From contig JAGRKA010000001.1 of NCBI GenBank assembly GCA_020442475.1, positions 1 to 64,000 on the forward strand: 64,000 bases of DNA, read 5' to 3'. This document shows positions 52,300-61,809 of this stretch, one piece after another. The notes under the pieces are model-generated. The model made no database searches and was not told where the DNA came from. It saw nothing but the letters and a program-made list of their open reading frames with translations. Both the position numbers and the translations under genes were made by a program. Positions within the stretch are counted from its first letter, which is position 1; every line of letters starts with the position of its first letter. This DNA is from Alphaproteobacteria bacterium. Lineage in GTDB: Bacteria > Pseudomonadota > Alphaproteobacteria > Micavibrionales > Micavibrionaceae.

Positions 52300-53450
52300 G
52301 GTCGAACCCCCTGCTGCTGTCCCGTTACTGTTCCAGCGCTCTGATTGTTACCGGCTGCCGGTTTCAACTGGTCAAGGGGTAAATAGGGTACAACACCTTG
52401 CGCGTTTTCGCTGTCGACGATGATTTTCTGCGCGTTTCCTAAAACTTTTTCCATCGTTTCAATGAAAATCCGCTCTTTCGTCACGTCTTTTCCATTAAGA
52501 TAGGCCTCGTAAACGGCGTTAAACCGATCGGCATCCCCTCGTGATTTTGCAACCTGCGCTTCCTTGTACGCTTCAGCCTCTTGAACGGTCTGGATCGCCA
52601 AACCGCGCGCCTTAGGTAAAATGTCATTCCTATGCTGATTTGCCCGGTTCTGGGTATCCTCAGCATCCTGTTTCGCGGACTGTACGTCCTGAAACGCACC
52701 CTGCACCTCCGGGTGGACCTCCGCCTTTTCGATCAGAACCTGCGTGATATTGACCCCTGAATGATATTCATCAAGATTTTGCTGAATGATCGCCTTCGTT
52801 TTATCAGCAACCGTTTCACGCCCCTTCGTAATGATCGGGAACATGTCCGTCTGGCCTGCAACTTCACGAATAGCGCTCTCAGCAACTTTTTTGACCGTAT
52901 TTTCCTGATCTTCAATCTCGAAAAGGTAATCTTCCGCGGATTTAATATTCCACTGAATAACGAGATACAAATCGACAATATTCCGGTCGGATGTAAGCAT
53001 CAGGCTTTCTTCTGGAATCTCCTGCTTTTGAGAAGCGCCGCCCCGTGAAGCATGCTCTATAAAACCGATATTCATCCGGCGGATCGCATTGACATCCACC
53101 TTGGATATTTTTTCAATGGGTGTCGGCAAACGATAGCCCAGACCTTCCGTTGTCTGCGTCCGGGACCATGCGCCGAATCGCTGGACAACTGCGTGTTCCC
53201 CCGGATTGACGATATAGAAACCGCTCGCCAGCCATAGCGCCACCACGGCAAGTAAAAACAACCCGATCGCCGCGCCACCGCCGAGATTCCCCGGCATAAC
53301 CTCGCGGAAATTCTCCTGCGCCCGGCGGAGCATCTCATCCAAATCCGGCGGCTCCTGTCTGTTGCCACCGCCACCTTGGCCACCGCGTGGCCCGTAATGG
53401 CGGTCATCATTCCCAGGCTTGCCCCATGGGTTTTTAGTATCTTTGCTCAT
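52296..53450 (-). CDS. hflK: Protease modulator HflK
   Basis: Partner of HflC in the FtsH-holding complex. The 384 residues have a Gly/Asn-rich cytoplasmic N-terminus with PPDLDEMLRRAQENF, one membrane span (GGAAIGLFLLAVVALWLASGF), the band-7 domain (YIVNPGEHAVVQRFGAWSRT, GLGYRLPTPIEKISKVDV, LVIQWNIKSAEDYLFEIED) and a C-terminal helical region ending in a Gln-rich tail. First gene of the leftward hflK-hflC-DUF2065-degP group; divergent from mrp with 92 bases for promoters. Confidence 0.95.
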   Translation of the reverse strand: MSKDTKNPWGKPGNDDRHYGPRGGQGGGGNRQEPPDLDEMLRRAQENFREVMPGNLGGGAAIGLFLLAVVALWLASGFYIVNPGEHAVVQRFGAWSRTQTTEGLGYRLPTPIEKISKVDVNAIRRMNIGFIEHASRGGASQKQEIPEESLMLTSDRNIVDLYLVIQWNIKSAEDYLFEIEDQENTVKKVAESAIREVAGQTDMFPIITKGRETVADKTKAIIQQNLDEYHSGVNITQVLIEKAEVHPEVQGAFQDVQSAKQDAEDTQNRANQHRNDILPKARGLAIQTVQEAEAYKEAQVAKSRGDADRFNAVYEAYLNGKDVTKERIFIETMEKVLGNAQKIIVDSENAQGVVPYLPLDQLKPAAGNNQSAGTVTGQQQGVRP

Positions 53451-53542
53451 TGTCCTCTAATAAATCCGGATTCATATCTTGACTTGTCGCTTCCTCATAA
53501 CAATATCTGTTTTCCATTGGAAAGCAAGAGGCTTGGGCAAGA

Positions 53543-54601
53543 ATGGGCAAACTCGACAAAGAAACCATCCTGTCGGCATTAAGAGTCGTCAAGGATCCTC
53601 TGGACCGTAAAGATATCGTTACAAACGGCATGGTCTCAGGCCTCCAGATCGGCCCGCGCGGGGACGTTCTGTTTATGATTGAGGTCGACCCGCAGCGCGG
53701 CCCAGCGCTGGAGCCTCTCCGCGCCGAAGCCGAGCGTACAGTCTCCGCCCTGCCGGGTGTTGCAAAGGTTACAGCCGTTCTGACCGCGCAAAGGCCGGCA
53801 CAACCTACAAGGCCGCCGCAGCCACACAGCCATGCAGACCCGCACGGTATGGGTAAAAATCCGAAACTGAATTTACCGATCCGGCGTATTATCGCGGTGG
53901 CCTCCGGAAAAGGGGGAGTTGGAAAATCAACGGTCGCAGCCAATTTAGCGGCACTTTTGGCACAAAATGGCCACAAAACAGGTCTTCTTGATGCGGATAT
54001 TTACGGCCCGTCCGTTCCTAAAATGACCGGGCTGGAAGGCCAAAAACCGGAACAGAAAAACGATAAAATCATCCCGCTGGAGGCGTACGGGCTGAAAATC
54101 ATGTCGATTGGCTTCATGATGGAGGAACAAGGTGCACCGTTGATCTGGCGTGGCCCTATGGTTCAAACAGCCCTTTATCAGATGCTCCGGGATGTAGCCT
54201 GGGGAACACCAGAGGAGCCGCTGGACATCCTGATCGTCGATATGCCCCCCGGTACGGGGGATGCGCAGCTTACCATGGCGCAAAAGGTTCCGCTTTCCGG
54301 TGCGATCATCGTTTCAACCCCGCAGGATATCGCGCTCATCGATGCGCGCAAAGCGGCGGAGATGTTCAAAAGGGTGAATGTGCCGGTGCTTGGATTGATC
54401 GAAAATATGAGCATGTATATATGCCCCTCTTGCGGTCATGAAGACCCTATATTCGGCCATGGCGGGGCAAAGGCGGAGGCCGAAAAACGTGACCTGCCCT
54501 TCCTCGGTGAAATCCCGCTTAGCGCCTTGATCCGGACAGCCTCGGATGCGGGGAAAATTGTGGATCTCAGTGCCTATATTAATCCAGAGTTGATTCTCTA
54601 A
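53543..54601 (+). CDS. mrp: Iron-sulfur cluster carrier Mrp (ApbC)
   Basis: P-loop ATPase that carries and transfers 4Fe-4S clusters. The 352 residues show an N-terminal MIP18-like domain (VVKDPLDRKDIVTNGMVSGL), a His/Pro-rich linker, and the ATPase part: deviant Walker A ASGKGGVGKSTVAANLA, DADIYGPSVPKMTG, IVDMPPGTGDAQLT and ENMSMYICPSCGHEDPIFGH, with the CxxC cluster-bridging cysteines. No terminator was seen before convergent pstB. Confidence 0.95.
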   Translation: MGKLDKETILSALRVVKDPLDRKDIVTNGMVSGLQIGPRGDVLFMIEVDPQRGPALEPLRAEAERTVSALPGVAKVTAVLTAQRPAQPTRPPQPHSHADPHGMGKNPKLNLPIRRIIAVASGKGGVGKSTVAANLAALLAQNGHKTGLLDADIYGPSVPKMTGLEGQKPEQKNDKIIPLEAYGLKIMSIGFMMEEQGAPLIWRGPMVQTALYQMLRDVAWGTPEEPLDILIVDMPPGTGDAQLTMAQKVPLSGAIIVSTPQDIALIDARKAAEMFKRVNVPVLGLIENMSMYICPSCGHEDPIFGHGGAKAEAEKRDLPFLGEIPLSALIRTASDAGKIVDLSAYINPELIL

Positions 54602-54655
54602 AATACTATTTTTACCGGTCGGTATGATCAATACATACTCTTAGGAAACAGCCTT

Positions 54656-55456
54656 TTACCCAAACTTCCCACCGATATAATCCCGGGTTCTTTGATCTTC
54701 AGGCGCGGTAAATATCTGTGTTGTCGGGCCGGATTCGACGATGTGCCCCATATGGAAGAAGGCCGTCTGGTCCGAAACGCGCTGCGCCTGCTGCATAGAA
54801 TGTGTGACAATCACGATCGTAAATTTACGGGCCAGCTCCTTGATCAATTCTTCGACCTTAGCCGTTGCAATCGGATCAAGTGCTGAGCACGGCTCATCCA
54901 TCAGCACAACTTCGGGGCGTGTCGCGATCGCCCGTGCGATGCACAAACGTTGTTGTTGCCCACCGGATAGCGAGGTTCCCGGAGAGGACAGGCGGTCCGC
55001 CACCTCGTCCCAAAGCCCGACACGCCGAAGTGTTTTTTCCACCAGCGCATCCATATCCTGCGGCGTTTTTACAAGCCGGTGAATCCGCGGACCGTAGGCG
55101 ACATTTTCGTAGATCGATTTTGGGAAAGGGTTCGGTTTTTGGAAGACCATGCCGACTTTCTGGCGCAGCAGGATCGTATCAACATTGTTCTTATAGATGT
55201 TAAACCCGTCGAGCCGGACTTTCCCTGTAACACGGCAGCCTTCCACATAATCATTCATCCGGTTCAAACAGCGCATGAAGGTTGATTTCCCGCAACCGGA
55301 AGGGCCGATAAGCGCCGTAACCTGATTGGTATAGATGTCGAGATTAACCTCGAACAGAGCCTGTTGATCACCATAGAAAACACTCAAATCCTGAGACTTC
55401 ATACGAACAACCGGTTGGTCGGTTTCTTGTTTTTCTTTTTGTGTAGCCTGTGTCAT
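54656..55456 (-). CDS. pstB: Phosphate ABC transporter ATP-binding protein PstB
   Basis: Energises phosphate uptake at the cytoplasmic face. The 266 residues have Walker [10 protein letters not shown], signature [16 protein letters not shown], Walker [14 protein letters not shown] and the H-loop [27 protein letters not shown] matches PstB specifically. Last gene of the leftward pst set; phoU, which usually follows, is not in the window. Confidence 0.97.
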   Translation of the reverse strand: MTQATQKEKQETDQPVVRMKSQDLSVFYGDQQALFEVNLDIYTNQVTALIGPSGCGKSTFMRCLNRMNDYVEGCRVTGKVRLDGFNIYKNNVDTILLRQKVGMVFQKPNPFPKSIYENVAYGPRIHRLVKTPQDMDALVEKTLRRVGLWDEVADRLSSPGTSLSGGQQQRLCIARAIATRPEVVLMDEPCSALDPIATAKVEELIKELARKFTIVIVTHSMQQAQRVSDQTAFFHMGHIVESGPTTQIFTAPEDQRTRDYIGGKFG

Positions 55457-55468
55457 AGAGCGTTTCTC

Positions 55469-56785
55469 CTACCATTTAATCTCGAAGCGCTGGCGGATAT
55501 AGATCGCCAGCAGGTTAATCAGCGCCATAAAGGCCAGCAGAACCATAATGGCCGCAGCCGTTTTTTCGACAAAACCAAGCTCCGGGTTGTTCGACCAGAG
55601 GTAAACCTGTACGGGCAGGGTTGTTGCGGGGTCTGTAAAGATTTTCGGAACATCCACGACAAAAGCGACCATACCGATCATCAGAAGTGGCGCAGTTTCG
55701 CCAAAGGCCCGCGCGATACTAAGGATAACTCCGGTCATAATTCCCGGCAGGGCATAAATCAAAGTGTGGTGAAACACGACCTGCGTCGGTGTTGCCCCCA
55801 ACGCAGCCGCCGCAAAACGGATCGAGCGCGGAACCGCCTGAAGCGCGTTACGTGTAGCGATCACGATAACCGGCAAAATCAAGAGCGCCAGTACCATCCC
55901 GCCAACAAGTGAAGAAGAACGCGGCAGACCGAACATGTTCAGATACACCGCAAGCCCCAGAAGACCAAAAATAATAGAAGGGACAGCCGCCAGATTATTA
56001 ATGTTGATCTCGACAAAATCCGTAAACCAGTTCTTAGGGGCGAACTCCTCCAGATAAATCGCCGTTGCGACCCCCAACGGAAAAGCCATCAACACGCAAA
56101 CAATAATGGTCAGCAAAGACCCGGCAGTACTGGCTAAAATACCTGCACGTTCAGCTTCCCGGGAATCGCCGTTTGTGAAAAAGGCCGCGTTAAAAGACAG
56201 TCTCATCCTTTTGCTCTGTGCCAGCGCCGTAATCCAGGCAGCTTCAGTTGGTGATACGCTTCCACCGCGCTCCCCCTGCCTGTAAAGTTCTTGCTTGTAA
56301 AAAATGCTGATTTGGCTGGAAACAGGCAACCAAACCTCATGGCGCTCCCCTACGAGGGAGGGGTTGTTTTGAACCTCTTTCTGGAGAATGTAAGGCGCGT
56401 TACGGCTGATCAAACCAAACAGCGCCCTTTTTTCCGACCGGTTTTCAACATTCGGAAACAGCTCGGTCAAGGATTTTTGGATGATTGTTCTGTACGCCTC
56501 TTTCTCAATCAGCCCCTGTTCGTACGTTACAGGAATCCGGACCTGTACTTGTGTAAAGGCTGAGTATCCGCTGGCCACAATATTCCAGATCAGGCTGACA
56601 AGAAACAAGGAGGCCAGCACGATGGCCGCAAGCCCCGTACGTCTGAAACGCTGCTCCTGTGCTTTACGTTTTCTGAGCAGACGGTGCTTCGGCTTTTTGC
56701 TGTAGGATTTATAAATGAACGGGCTTTTTTTCCTTTGAACCCGGCGTACGGCAATCCGCGTATGTCTTTGGAATAATCTAGTCAT
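55469..56785 (-). CDS. pstA: Phosphate ABC transporter permease PstA (long form)
   Basis: Inner-membrane permease of the high-affinity phosphate transporter. The 438 residues are longer than the roughly 300 of E. coli PstA: an N-terminal basic region, a first span (LAAIVLASLFLVSLIWNIVA), then about 150 periplasmic residues as in the alphaproteobacterial DUF3333-containing type. Last come six spans with SLLTIIVCVLMAFPLGVATA and the coupling-helix segment PRSIRFAAAALGATPTQVVF. Overlaps pstC by eight bases and is 12 bases from pstB. Confidence 0.94.
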   Translation of the reverse strand: MTRLFQRHTRIAVRRVQRKKSPFIYKSYSKKPKHRLLRKRKAQEQRFRRTGLAAIVLASLFLVSLIWNIVASGYSAFTQVQVRIPVTYEQGLIEKEAYRTIIQKSLTELFPNVENRSEKRALFGLISRNAPYILQKEVQNNPSLVGERHEVWLPVSSQISIFYKQELYRQGERGGSVSPTEAAWITALAQSKRMRLSFNAAFFTNGDSREAERAGILASTAGSLLTIIVCVLMAFPLGVATAIYLEEFAPKNWFTDFVEININNLAAVPSIIFGLLGLAVYLNMFGLPRSSSLVGGMVLALLILPVIVIATRNALQAVPRSIRFAAAALGATPTQVVFHHTLIYALPGIMTGVILSIARAFGETAPLLMIGMVAFVVDVPKIFTDPATTLPVQVYLWSNNPELGFVEKTAAAIMVLLAFMALINLLAIYIRQRFEIKW

Positions 56786-57689
56786 AGCGTTCCCTGTATC
56801 TTTTAACGATCACAAGTGCGACGATATTCAAAATCAGTGTCATGAAAAAAAGTGAAAACCCAAGTGCAAAGGCTGAAAGCGTCTTGTCGCTGTCAAATTC
56901 GTGATCCCCGACGAGGAGCGTCATGATCTGGACCGTTGCTGTCGTAACCGATTCCAAGGGGTTGAGCGTTAAATTCGCGGCCATCCCTGCGGCCATCACG
57001 ACCACCATCGTTTCCCCGACCCCACGCGATACGCCAAGAAGGAGCGCACTGACAATCCCCGGCAAGGCCGCAGGCAAAACAACTTTTTTAATTGTTTCCG
57101 ACTGGGTTGCGCCCATGGCAAGCGAACCGAAGCTGAGCGATTTTGGCACGGCGCTGATCACGTCTTCGGATAAGGACATGACGAAGGGCGTAATCATAAT
57201 TCCCATGACAAGCCCGGCTGTGAGTGCACTTTCCGAGGCAATTGACAGGCCAAGCATTTCACCTGCGCTCCTCAAAAAGGGCGCAATCGTAATCACGGCA
57301 AAATAGCCATATACGACGGAAGGTACCCCGGCCAAAATTTCAAGGATCGGTTTGGCCCATGCGCGGAATCGGCTCCCCGCGTACACAGACAGATAGATCG
57401 CCGCATACAGCCCCAGCGGCGCGGCAACAGCCATCGCAATCAAGGTCACAAGAAACGTTCCAAGGAAAACCGGTACGGCGCCAAAGCTGCCTGCACTTGC
57501 AGCCTGATCGGCACGAATTGCGGTTTGCGGGCTCCATTCCGTCCCAAAGAAAAACTCGGTCGCGGAGACATGTGAGAAAAAGCGAAATGTCTCGGAGGAA
57601 ACGGATAAAATAATCAGGCCGGTGATCACAATCGAAAGGATTGTACAACCTAAAAGCCCGGCTCTTATATATTTTTCAAACTTGGCCAT
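56778..57689 (-). CDS. pstC: Phosphate ABC transporter permease PstC
   Basis: Second permease subunit, 303 residues, with six spans. First span LLGCTILSIVITGLIILSVS; SAVLVTLIAMAVAAPLGLYA-like segment FLVTLIAMAVAAPLGLYAAI; and the cytoplasmic EAA-like loop VPKSLSFGSLAMGATQSETI, which contacts PstB. VETATVQIMTLLVGDHEFD is part of the characteristic C-terminal periplasmic loop. Separated from the porin gene by 138 bases containing a possible weak stem. Confidence 0.95.
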   Translation of the reverse strand: MAKFEKYIRAGLLGCTILSIVITGLIILSVSSETFRFFSHVSATEFFFGTEWSPQTAIRADQAASAGSFGAVPVFLGTFLVTLIAMAVAAPLGLYAAIYLSVYAGSRFRAWAKPILEILAGVPSVVYGYFAVITIAPFLRSAGEMLGLSIASESALTAGLVMGIMITPFVMSLSEDVISAVPKSLSFGSLAMGATQSETIKKVVLPAALPGIVSALLLGVSRGVGETMVVVMAAGMAANLTLNPLESVTTATVQIMTLLVGDHEFDSDKTLSAFALGFSLFFMTLILNIVALVIVKRYRERYD

Positions 57690-57827
57690 CAGTCTTTTTA
57701 ATACACCTTTACTCTCTTATGCCGAAAAGGCACCCCGAAGAACCTGTACGTCTTAGCGTCAAAACCCCTCGGGAATGCCTGTCTTTATTTTTCGGATTTT
57801 ATAACGGGTTTAAAACCGCTAAGCCTC

Positions 57828-59228
57828 CTAAAAGTCCCATTGCGCCCGGACGTTATAAACGGTCGGATCGTCATCGGCAACAACTGCTTGATCATCCGTG
57901 TCTACAGATGTCACGTTCCCCATCAGGCGAACATGATCAGTCAGATACCAGTTAACGCCGAGTGTCACATTGTCCAGCTCACCGCCGGTAATGCCTGCGC
58001 CCGCATCGTTCAGGTCTGTATTTTCGTAACGGGCCAGAAGCTCCCAAGCACCCCAGCCGCCATTTTTGAGGCTGAAAGGTTCGGAGGGTTTTACCCGACC
58101 GAAATTCCCGGATTTACCCTTATAAGGGCGGCTTTCACCTGTCAGCAACCAACCGGCCTGAGCGTAGTAACCGTCGAAATCCGCATCGGAGTTTCCACCG
58201 CTACGGCTAACATCAGCCTTGAAGTACTCACCCTGGAGGCTGAGCGGTCCGACAACTCCCGCTGCTTCAAGTCCGTAGACGGTGACATCATCGACGGAGG
58301 CAAAATTTCCGGTGTCGATAATATTATCTCCATCGCCTGCAGGTTTTGCGCTAAAGCGTACGTTTCCGGTCGGCTTCCGGTAGCTGACACCCGCACCCAG
58401 ATGAAGCACCGCATCACTTTCACGATCCATTAAGCCCAGAGCATTGATCGAGCCGCGAACATCGTAGGTGATATCCTCGTCTTCGCCCGTATCGTCGTTT
58501 CCGGCATCTTCGTTGAAAATCCCGCCGCCCAGAGACCAGTTATCTCCACCGGCCAGAACATTTAGCCCGATTTCCTCATCCCGTGTAAAGGCGTTGGTCG
58601 GAGCAGAGCGCTCAAGGAACTGGATATAGTTCGAGCTTGTATTTTGCTCCAAACCGAAAACGGGTTTCTGGTGCCCGACTTTGATGTCGGCCCCATCCAG
58701 CCCTGTGTAAATCAGCGTGACTTCCTTGAAATTCACAGCTTCCTCGGCAAAATCGAATTCAGACTTATACTCAAAATCCTCACCCAGATTGCCTTTAAAG
58801 CCTAAGCGCGCGCGGCGAAAATTTGCGTTGCTTGCATGGTCTTTAGCATCATCGTCGAAATGCGTAGCATCCAGATGAACGCGCCCGAAAGGCTGAAAGG
58901 AATATTTCCCGTCCAGCGATTCAATTTTGGGCGACGGCTTCATGCTGATCTTTACGTCACCGCTCACACCGCCGCCAGCAGCAGGTGCCACTTTGGCAAG
59001 GGCCTCGGCGGAAGCCTGTTTTTGTGCCTCTAAAGCAGCCTCTTGTTGGCGGATTACCTGATTTTGTTGTTCAACGACTTCAGACAGTGTCTGGACCTGC
59101 GTAGCAAGCTGGGAAAGCTGTGCCTGAATTTCGGCCATCGACATCTGCTCACCGGCACGGGCCTGCCCCGCCCCGGCGCTGAGCGCCAGAACGGATATCG
59201 CAGAGGTTAGAAGAAACATTTTTTTCAT
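57828..59228 (-). CDS. Phosphate-selective porin (OprO/OprP family)
   Basis: Trimeric outer-membrane beta barrel for anion or phosphate entry. The 466 residues: a signal peptide (KKMFLLTSAISVLALSAGAG, cleavage near ARAG), a coiled-coil N-terminus (MAEIQAQLSQLATQVQTLSE and Gln-rich repeats), then a long barrel with YSFQPFGRVHLDATHFDD, RRARLGFKGNLGEDFEYKSE and the terminal strand YNVRAQWDF ending in Phe, as outer-membrane proteins require. AAAGGA precedes the ATG at 59228. It is placed between pstS and pstC, which ties it to phosphate uptake. Confidence 0.9.
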   Translation of the reverse strand: MKKMFLLTSAISVLALSAGAGQARAGEQMSMAEIQAQLSQLATQVQTLSEVVEQQNQVIRQQEAALEAQKQASAEALAKVAPAAGGGVSGDVKISMKPSPKIESLDGKYSFQPFGRVHLDATHFDDDAKDHASNANFRRARLGFKGNLGEDFEYKSEFDFAEEAVNFKEVTLIYTGLDGADIKVGHQKPVFGLEQNTSSNYIQFLERSAPTNAFTRDEEIGLNVLAGGDNWSLGGGIFNEDAGNDDTGEDEDITYDVRGSINALGLMDRESDAVLHLGAGVSYRKPTGNVRFSAKPAGDGDNIIDTGNFASVDDVTVYGLEAAGVVGPLSLQGEYFKADVSRSGGNSDADFDGYYAQAGWLLTGESRPYKGKSGNFGRVKPSEPFSLKNGGWGAWELLARYENTDLNDAGAGITGGELDNVTLGVNWYLTDHVRLMGNVTSVDTDDQAVVADDDPTVYNVRAQWDF

Positions 59229-59293
59229 GATCTTTGTCCTTTCAAATACGATCAAAAATTAAATATGCAGTGTGTACGTCTAAAAGCGCCGGC

Positions 59294-60322
59294 CTATTCA
59301 GCCGCCGATTCCACAAGGGCGTTAACGCGGCCCTGAACCGTTGCAAGCTCTTCAGCCGGCAGCGGGATTAAACCTTTTTCGGCCAGATAACCAAACTCAC
59401 CGGCGGCTTCATCACTTACAAGCTCTGTTGCAAATTCCACCAGGCCGGGTGTTTTACCGATATGCCCGTCTTTCAGATAGACGTACAGAGAGCGGGAAAC
59501 GCCGTAAGAACCGTCCGAGATATTGCCAAAGGTCGGCTCTTTGCCTTCCACGATACTCCCTTGAACGATGTCCATATTTTCCTCAAGGAAGCTGTATCCG
59601 AAGATGCCCAGCGCGCGCGGATTACTCTGAAGTTTCTGGACGATCAAATTGTCGTTTTCACCCGATTCGATGTATGCGCCGTCTTCACGTAAAAGATGAC
59701 AGGTTTTTCCACGGACTTTTTTGTCCGGGAAGGCCTCTACAAACTCAGGTAAATCCTTGCAAGAAGGCTCCATTACCAGCTCGACGAAAGCATCCCGCGT
59801 ACCGGAAGTCGTCGGCGGGCCGTATACTTCAATTTTGTCATTCGGTAGACTAGGATCAATTTCATTCCAGCTCTGATAGGGATTATCCGCCAAAGCGCCG
59901 TTTACAGGCACTTTTTTGGCCAATGCCTTGAAAATCTGGGTCTTGGAAAGATGGTAACGTTCGGCCTCTTTCGAGTTTGCCAGAACGATCCCGTCAAAAC
60001 CGATTTTGATTTCCGTGATATCCTTCACCCCGTTTTCAGCGCACATATCGCGTTCGCTTTGCTTGATCTCACGGGAGGCGTTCGACATGTCAGGGGACGC
60101 TTCGTCAATCCCGGCACAGAACAGCTTGAAGCCGCCGCCCGTCCCGGTTGATTCAATAATCGGCGTTTTGAAGCCGGTACTGTTCCCGAACTCTTCGGCC
60201 GCGACCGTCACAAAAGGGTAGACCGTGGACGATCCCACGATCTGGATCTGCTCCCCGGCCTGAGCGCAAACCGGAAAAGCCAGCGCCGTAAACGCCGTAA
60301 AGGATAACAGGGTTTTTCTCAT
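59294..60322 (-). CDS. pstS: Phosphate-binding periplasmic protein PstS
   Basis: Captures phosphate for PstCAB. The 342 residues have a signal peptide (KTLLSFTAFTALAFPVCAQA) and the ligand-binding motifs IVGSSTVYPFVTVAAEEFG, ESTGTGGGFKLFCAG, DMSNASREI, GPPTTSGTRDAF and YGVSRSLYVYL. AAAGGAGAG six bases before the ATG is a strong ribosome site. First gene of the leftward pstS-porin-pstC-pstA-pstB set. Two leftward terminators lie upstream; a promoter must lie in 60323-60401, where no clear Pho box was recognised. Confidence 0.95.
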   Translation of the reverse strand: MRKTLLSFTAFTALAFPVCAQAGEQIQIVGSSTVYPFVTVAAEEFGNSTGFKTPIIESTGTGGGFKLFCAGIDEASPDMSNASREIKQSERDMCAENGVKDITEIKIGFDGIVLANSKEAERYHLSKTQIFKALAKKVPVNGALADNPYQSWNEIDPSLPNDKIEVYGPPTTSGTRDAFVELVMEPSCKDLPEFVEAFPDKKVRGKTCHLLREDGAYIESGENDNLIVQKLQSNPRALGIFGYSFLEENMDIVQGSIVEGKEPTFGNISDGSYGVSRSLYVYLKDGHIGKTPGLVEFATELVSDEAAGEFGYLAEKGLIPLPAEELATVQGRVNALVESAAE

Positions 60323-60401
60323 CGTTTCTCTCCTTTGAGAATCAAGTTGTGAGGGATTAAAAGAAGTTTATGAGCGTCGGGGAAGGCTGAATTAGAGGCA
60401 T

Positions 60402-60427
60402 AAAAAAAGCGGTCCAAAAGACCGCTT
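60402..60427 (-). terminator. Leftward terminator upstream of pstS
   Basis: Read leftward, AAGCGGTC pairs with GACCGCTT around TTTTG, followed by a T run (seven A on the plus strand at 60402-60408). Second of two tandem terminators between the small-RNA promoter and pstS. Confidence 0.75.
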
Positions 60428-60465
60428 GATTCATTCAATATGCCCTTAAGACACGGGCTACAACT

Positions 60466-60564
60466 AAAAAAGCCGGACCCGCCCCGGCTAAACGCCGAGA
60501 GGAGACACATACAGATTCCGAAGCACAAACCGGAAAGAGCGTGCGAGTCCCTTATACTCATGAG
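60466..60564 (-). ncRNA. Candidate small RNA, about 99 nt, with its own promoter and terminator
   Basis: A promoter (60571-60598) should start transcription near 60564, and an intrinsic terminator, AGCCGG (60484-60489) paired with CCGGCT (60471-60476) and followed by six T, ends it near 60466. The body contains a small stem, TTCCG/CGGAA, and the stretch UCUCCUCUC (complement of 60493-60507), which can pair with Shine-Dalgarno sequences, including the AAAGGAGAG of pstS downstream. An 80-codon ORF overlaps it from an ATG three bases inside the RNA, but it runs through both terminators and looks non-coding. Confidence 0.55.
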
Positions 60565-60570
60565 GCCAGT

Positions 60571-60598
60571 CTTATAAAGACGCTTCGATCTCAGTCAA
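60571..60598 (-). promoter_or_regulatory. Promoter of the candidate small RNA
   Basis: Read leftward, TTGACT (60593-60598) and TATAAG (60571-60576) are spaced 16 bases. The -35 box lies in the loop of the serC terminator stem. Confidence 0.55.
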
Positions 60599-60606
60599 GC
60601 GTTTTT
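60579..60606 (-). terminator. serC terminator stem
   Basis: ACGCTT and AAGCGT arms enclose an 11-base or so loop 20 bases after the serC stop. Leftward it is followed by CTTTAT (weak tail); rightward it is followed by seven T, so it is a better terminator in the opposite direction, where no gene is known. Confidence 0.45.
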
Positions 60607-60625
60607 TTACTAATTTCGGATTTTA

Positions 60626-61801
60626 TTATGCCGCTTTTTTCTGTATTTCATTTTTAGCCGTTGCATAGGCCCAATCAAGCCACGGAAGAAGCGCCTCAAC
60701 ATCCCCCGCCTGCACCGTCGCCCCGCACCATATCCGCAAACCGGGCGGCGCATCGCGGTAACTGCCAATATCGTAAGCCGCGCCTTCCTTATCCAGATTT
60801 TTGACAACGGCTTTAACGAAAGGCGCCTTTTCCTCTTCCGGCAAGGCATCGAACCACATATCCTTAATCTTCAGGCATACCGATGTCGTAGAGCGTGTTT
60901 CCGGCACTTCCGCAAGAAAATCGGCCCATTCACTTCTGGCCAGCCAGTTCTCCATGGTTTTAAAGTTTTCGGCCGCGCGCGCGATCGTCGTACGCCGCCC
61001 GCCGATATTGGACACCCAATTGAGTGCGTCAAGGCAATCGGCCACGGCAATCATGGAGGGTGTATTGATCGTCTCCCCAACGAAAATCCCTTCGATCAGC
61101 TTTCCTTTTTTCGTCAGTTGGAAAATTTTAGGGAGCGGCCTGTTCTCAGGCGTAAAACTTTCCAGTCGCTGCACAGCGCGGGGAGAAAGAACAAGCATGC
61201 CGTGCGCAGCCTCCCCGCCCAGAATTTTCTGCCAGCTCCATGTTGTCACATCCAGCTTGTCCCATGGCATCTCATAAGCGAAAACGGCAGAGGTCGCGTC
61301 GCAAAATGTCAGCCCTTCACGGTCGGCCGCGATCCAGTCCCCGTTCGGGACACGTACACCCGCCGTCGTGCCGTTCCATGCAAAGACGGTATCCCGCTCA
61401 GGATCAGCCTTTCTTAAGTCCGGAAGCTGCCCGTACGGGGCTTCGTACGCACGTACGTCTTCAATTTTCAGATGGTTCGTAATATCGGTCAGCCAGCCCT
61501 TGCTAAAGCTTTCCCATGCGAACACGTCCACGCCGCGCGGCCCCAGCATGGACCACATCGCCGCCTCGAACGCGCCGGTATCGGAGCCGGGCATGATCCC
61601 GATTTTATAATCCGCAGGGATACCCAAAAGCTCACGGTGCTTTTCGATCACATCCTTGAGCTGCACCTTTGCGGGGCCAGCCCTGTGAGAACGCCCGGTC
61701 AAGGCTCCGGCGAGTACGTCAGGGCTCCAGCCGGGACGCTTTGCGCACGGACCGGAGGAAAAATTCGGATTTTTAGGCTTCCGCTCAGGTTTAGTTATCA
61801 T
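60626..61801 (-). CDS. serC: Phosphoserine aminotransferase (alphaproteobacterial/archaeal type)
   Basis: Converts phosphohydroxypyruvate and glutamate to phosphoserine in serine synthesis, with PLP. The 391 residues are the longer type of alphaproteobacteria: [18 protein letters not shown] at the N-terminus, [54 protein letters not shown] with the PLP-binding Asp, and the Schiff-base Lys in [14 protein letters not shown]. The ATG at 61801 is chosen; an upstream in-frame TTG at 61813 overlaps the TGA of the preceding reading frame. Downstream of the isocitrate dehydrogenase gene by about 98 bases, in the same direction. Confidence 0.96.
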   Translation of the reverse strand: MITKPERKPKNPNFSSGPCAKRPGWSPDVLAGALTGRSHRAGPAKVQLKDVIEKHRELLGIPADYKIGIMPGSDTGAFEAAMWSMLGPRGVDVFAWESFSKGWLTDITNHLKIEDVRAYEAPYGQLPDLRKADPERDTVFAWNGTTAGVRVPNGDWIAADREGLTFCDATSAVFAYEMPWDKLDVTTWSWQKILGGEAAHGMLVLSPRAVQRLESFTPENRPLPKIFQLTKKGKLIEGIFVGETINTPSMIAVADCLDALNWVSNIGGRRTTIARAAENFKTMENWLARSEWADFLAEVPETRSTTSVCLKIKDMWFDALPEEEKAPFVKAVVKNLDKEGAAYDIGSYRDAPPGLRIWCGATVQAGDVEALLPWLDWAYATAKNEIQKKAA

Positions 61802-61809
61802 TTTCGCTC

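Noticed and set aside
60323-60401. Pho box upstream of pstS
   Set aside because: Only a loose resemblance (CTCATAAACTTCTTTTAAT) to the CTGTCAT-type tandem consensus; not enough to report as a feature.
60319-60561. An 80-codon Ser/Cys-rich ORF between serC and pstS
   Set aside because: It begins within three bases of the predicted transcript start, runs through two terminator stems and ends inside the pstS start; this fits chance openness of a small-RNA region better than a protein.
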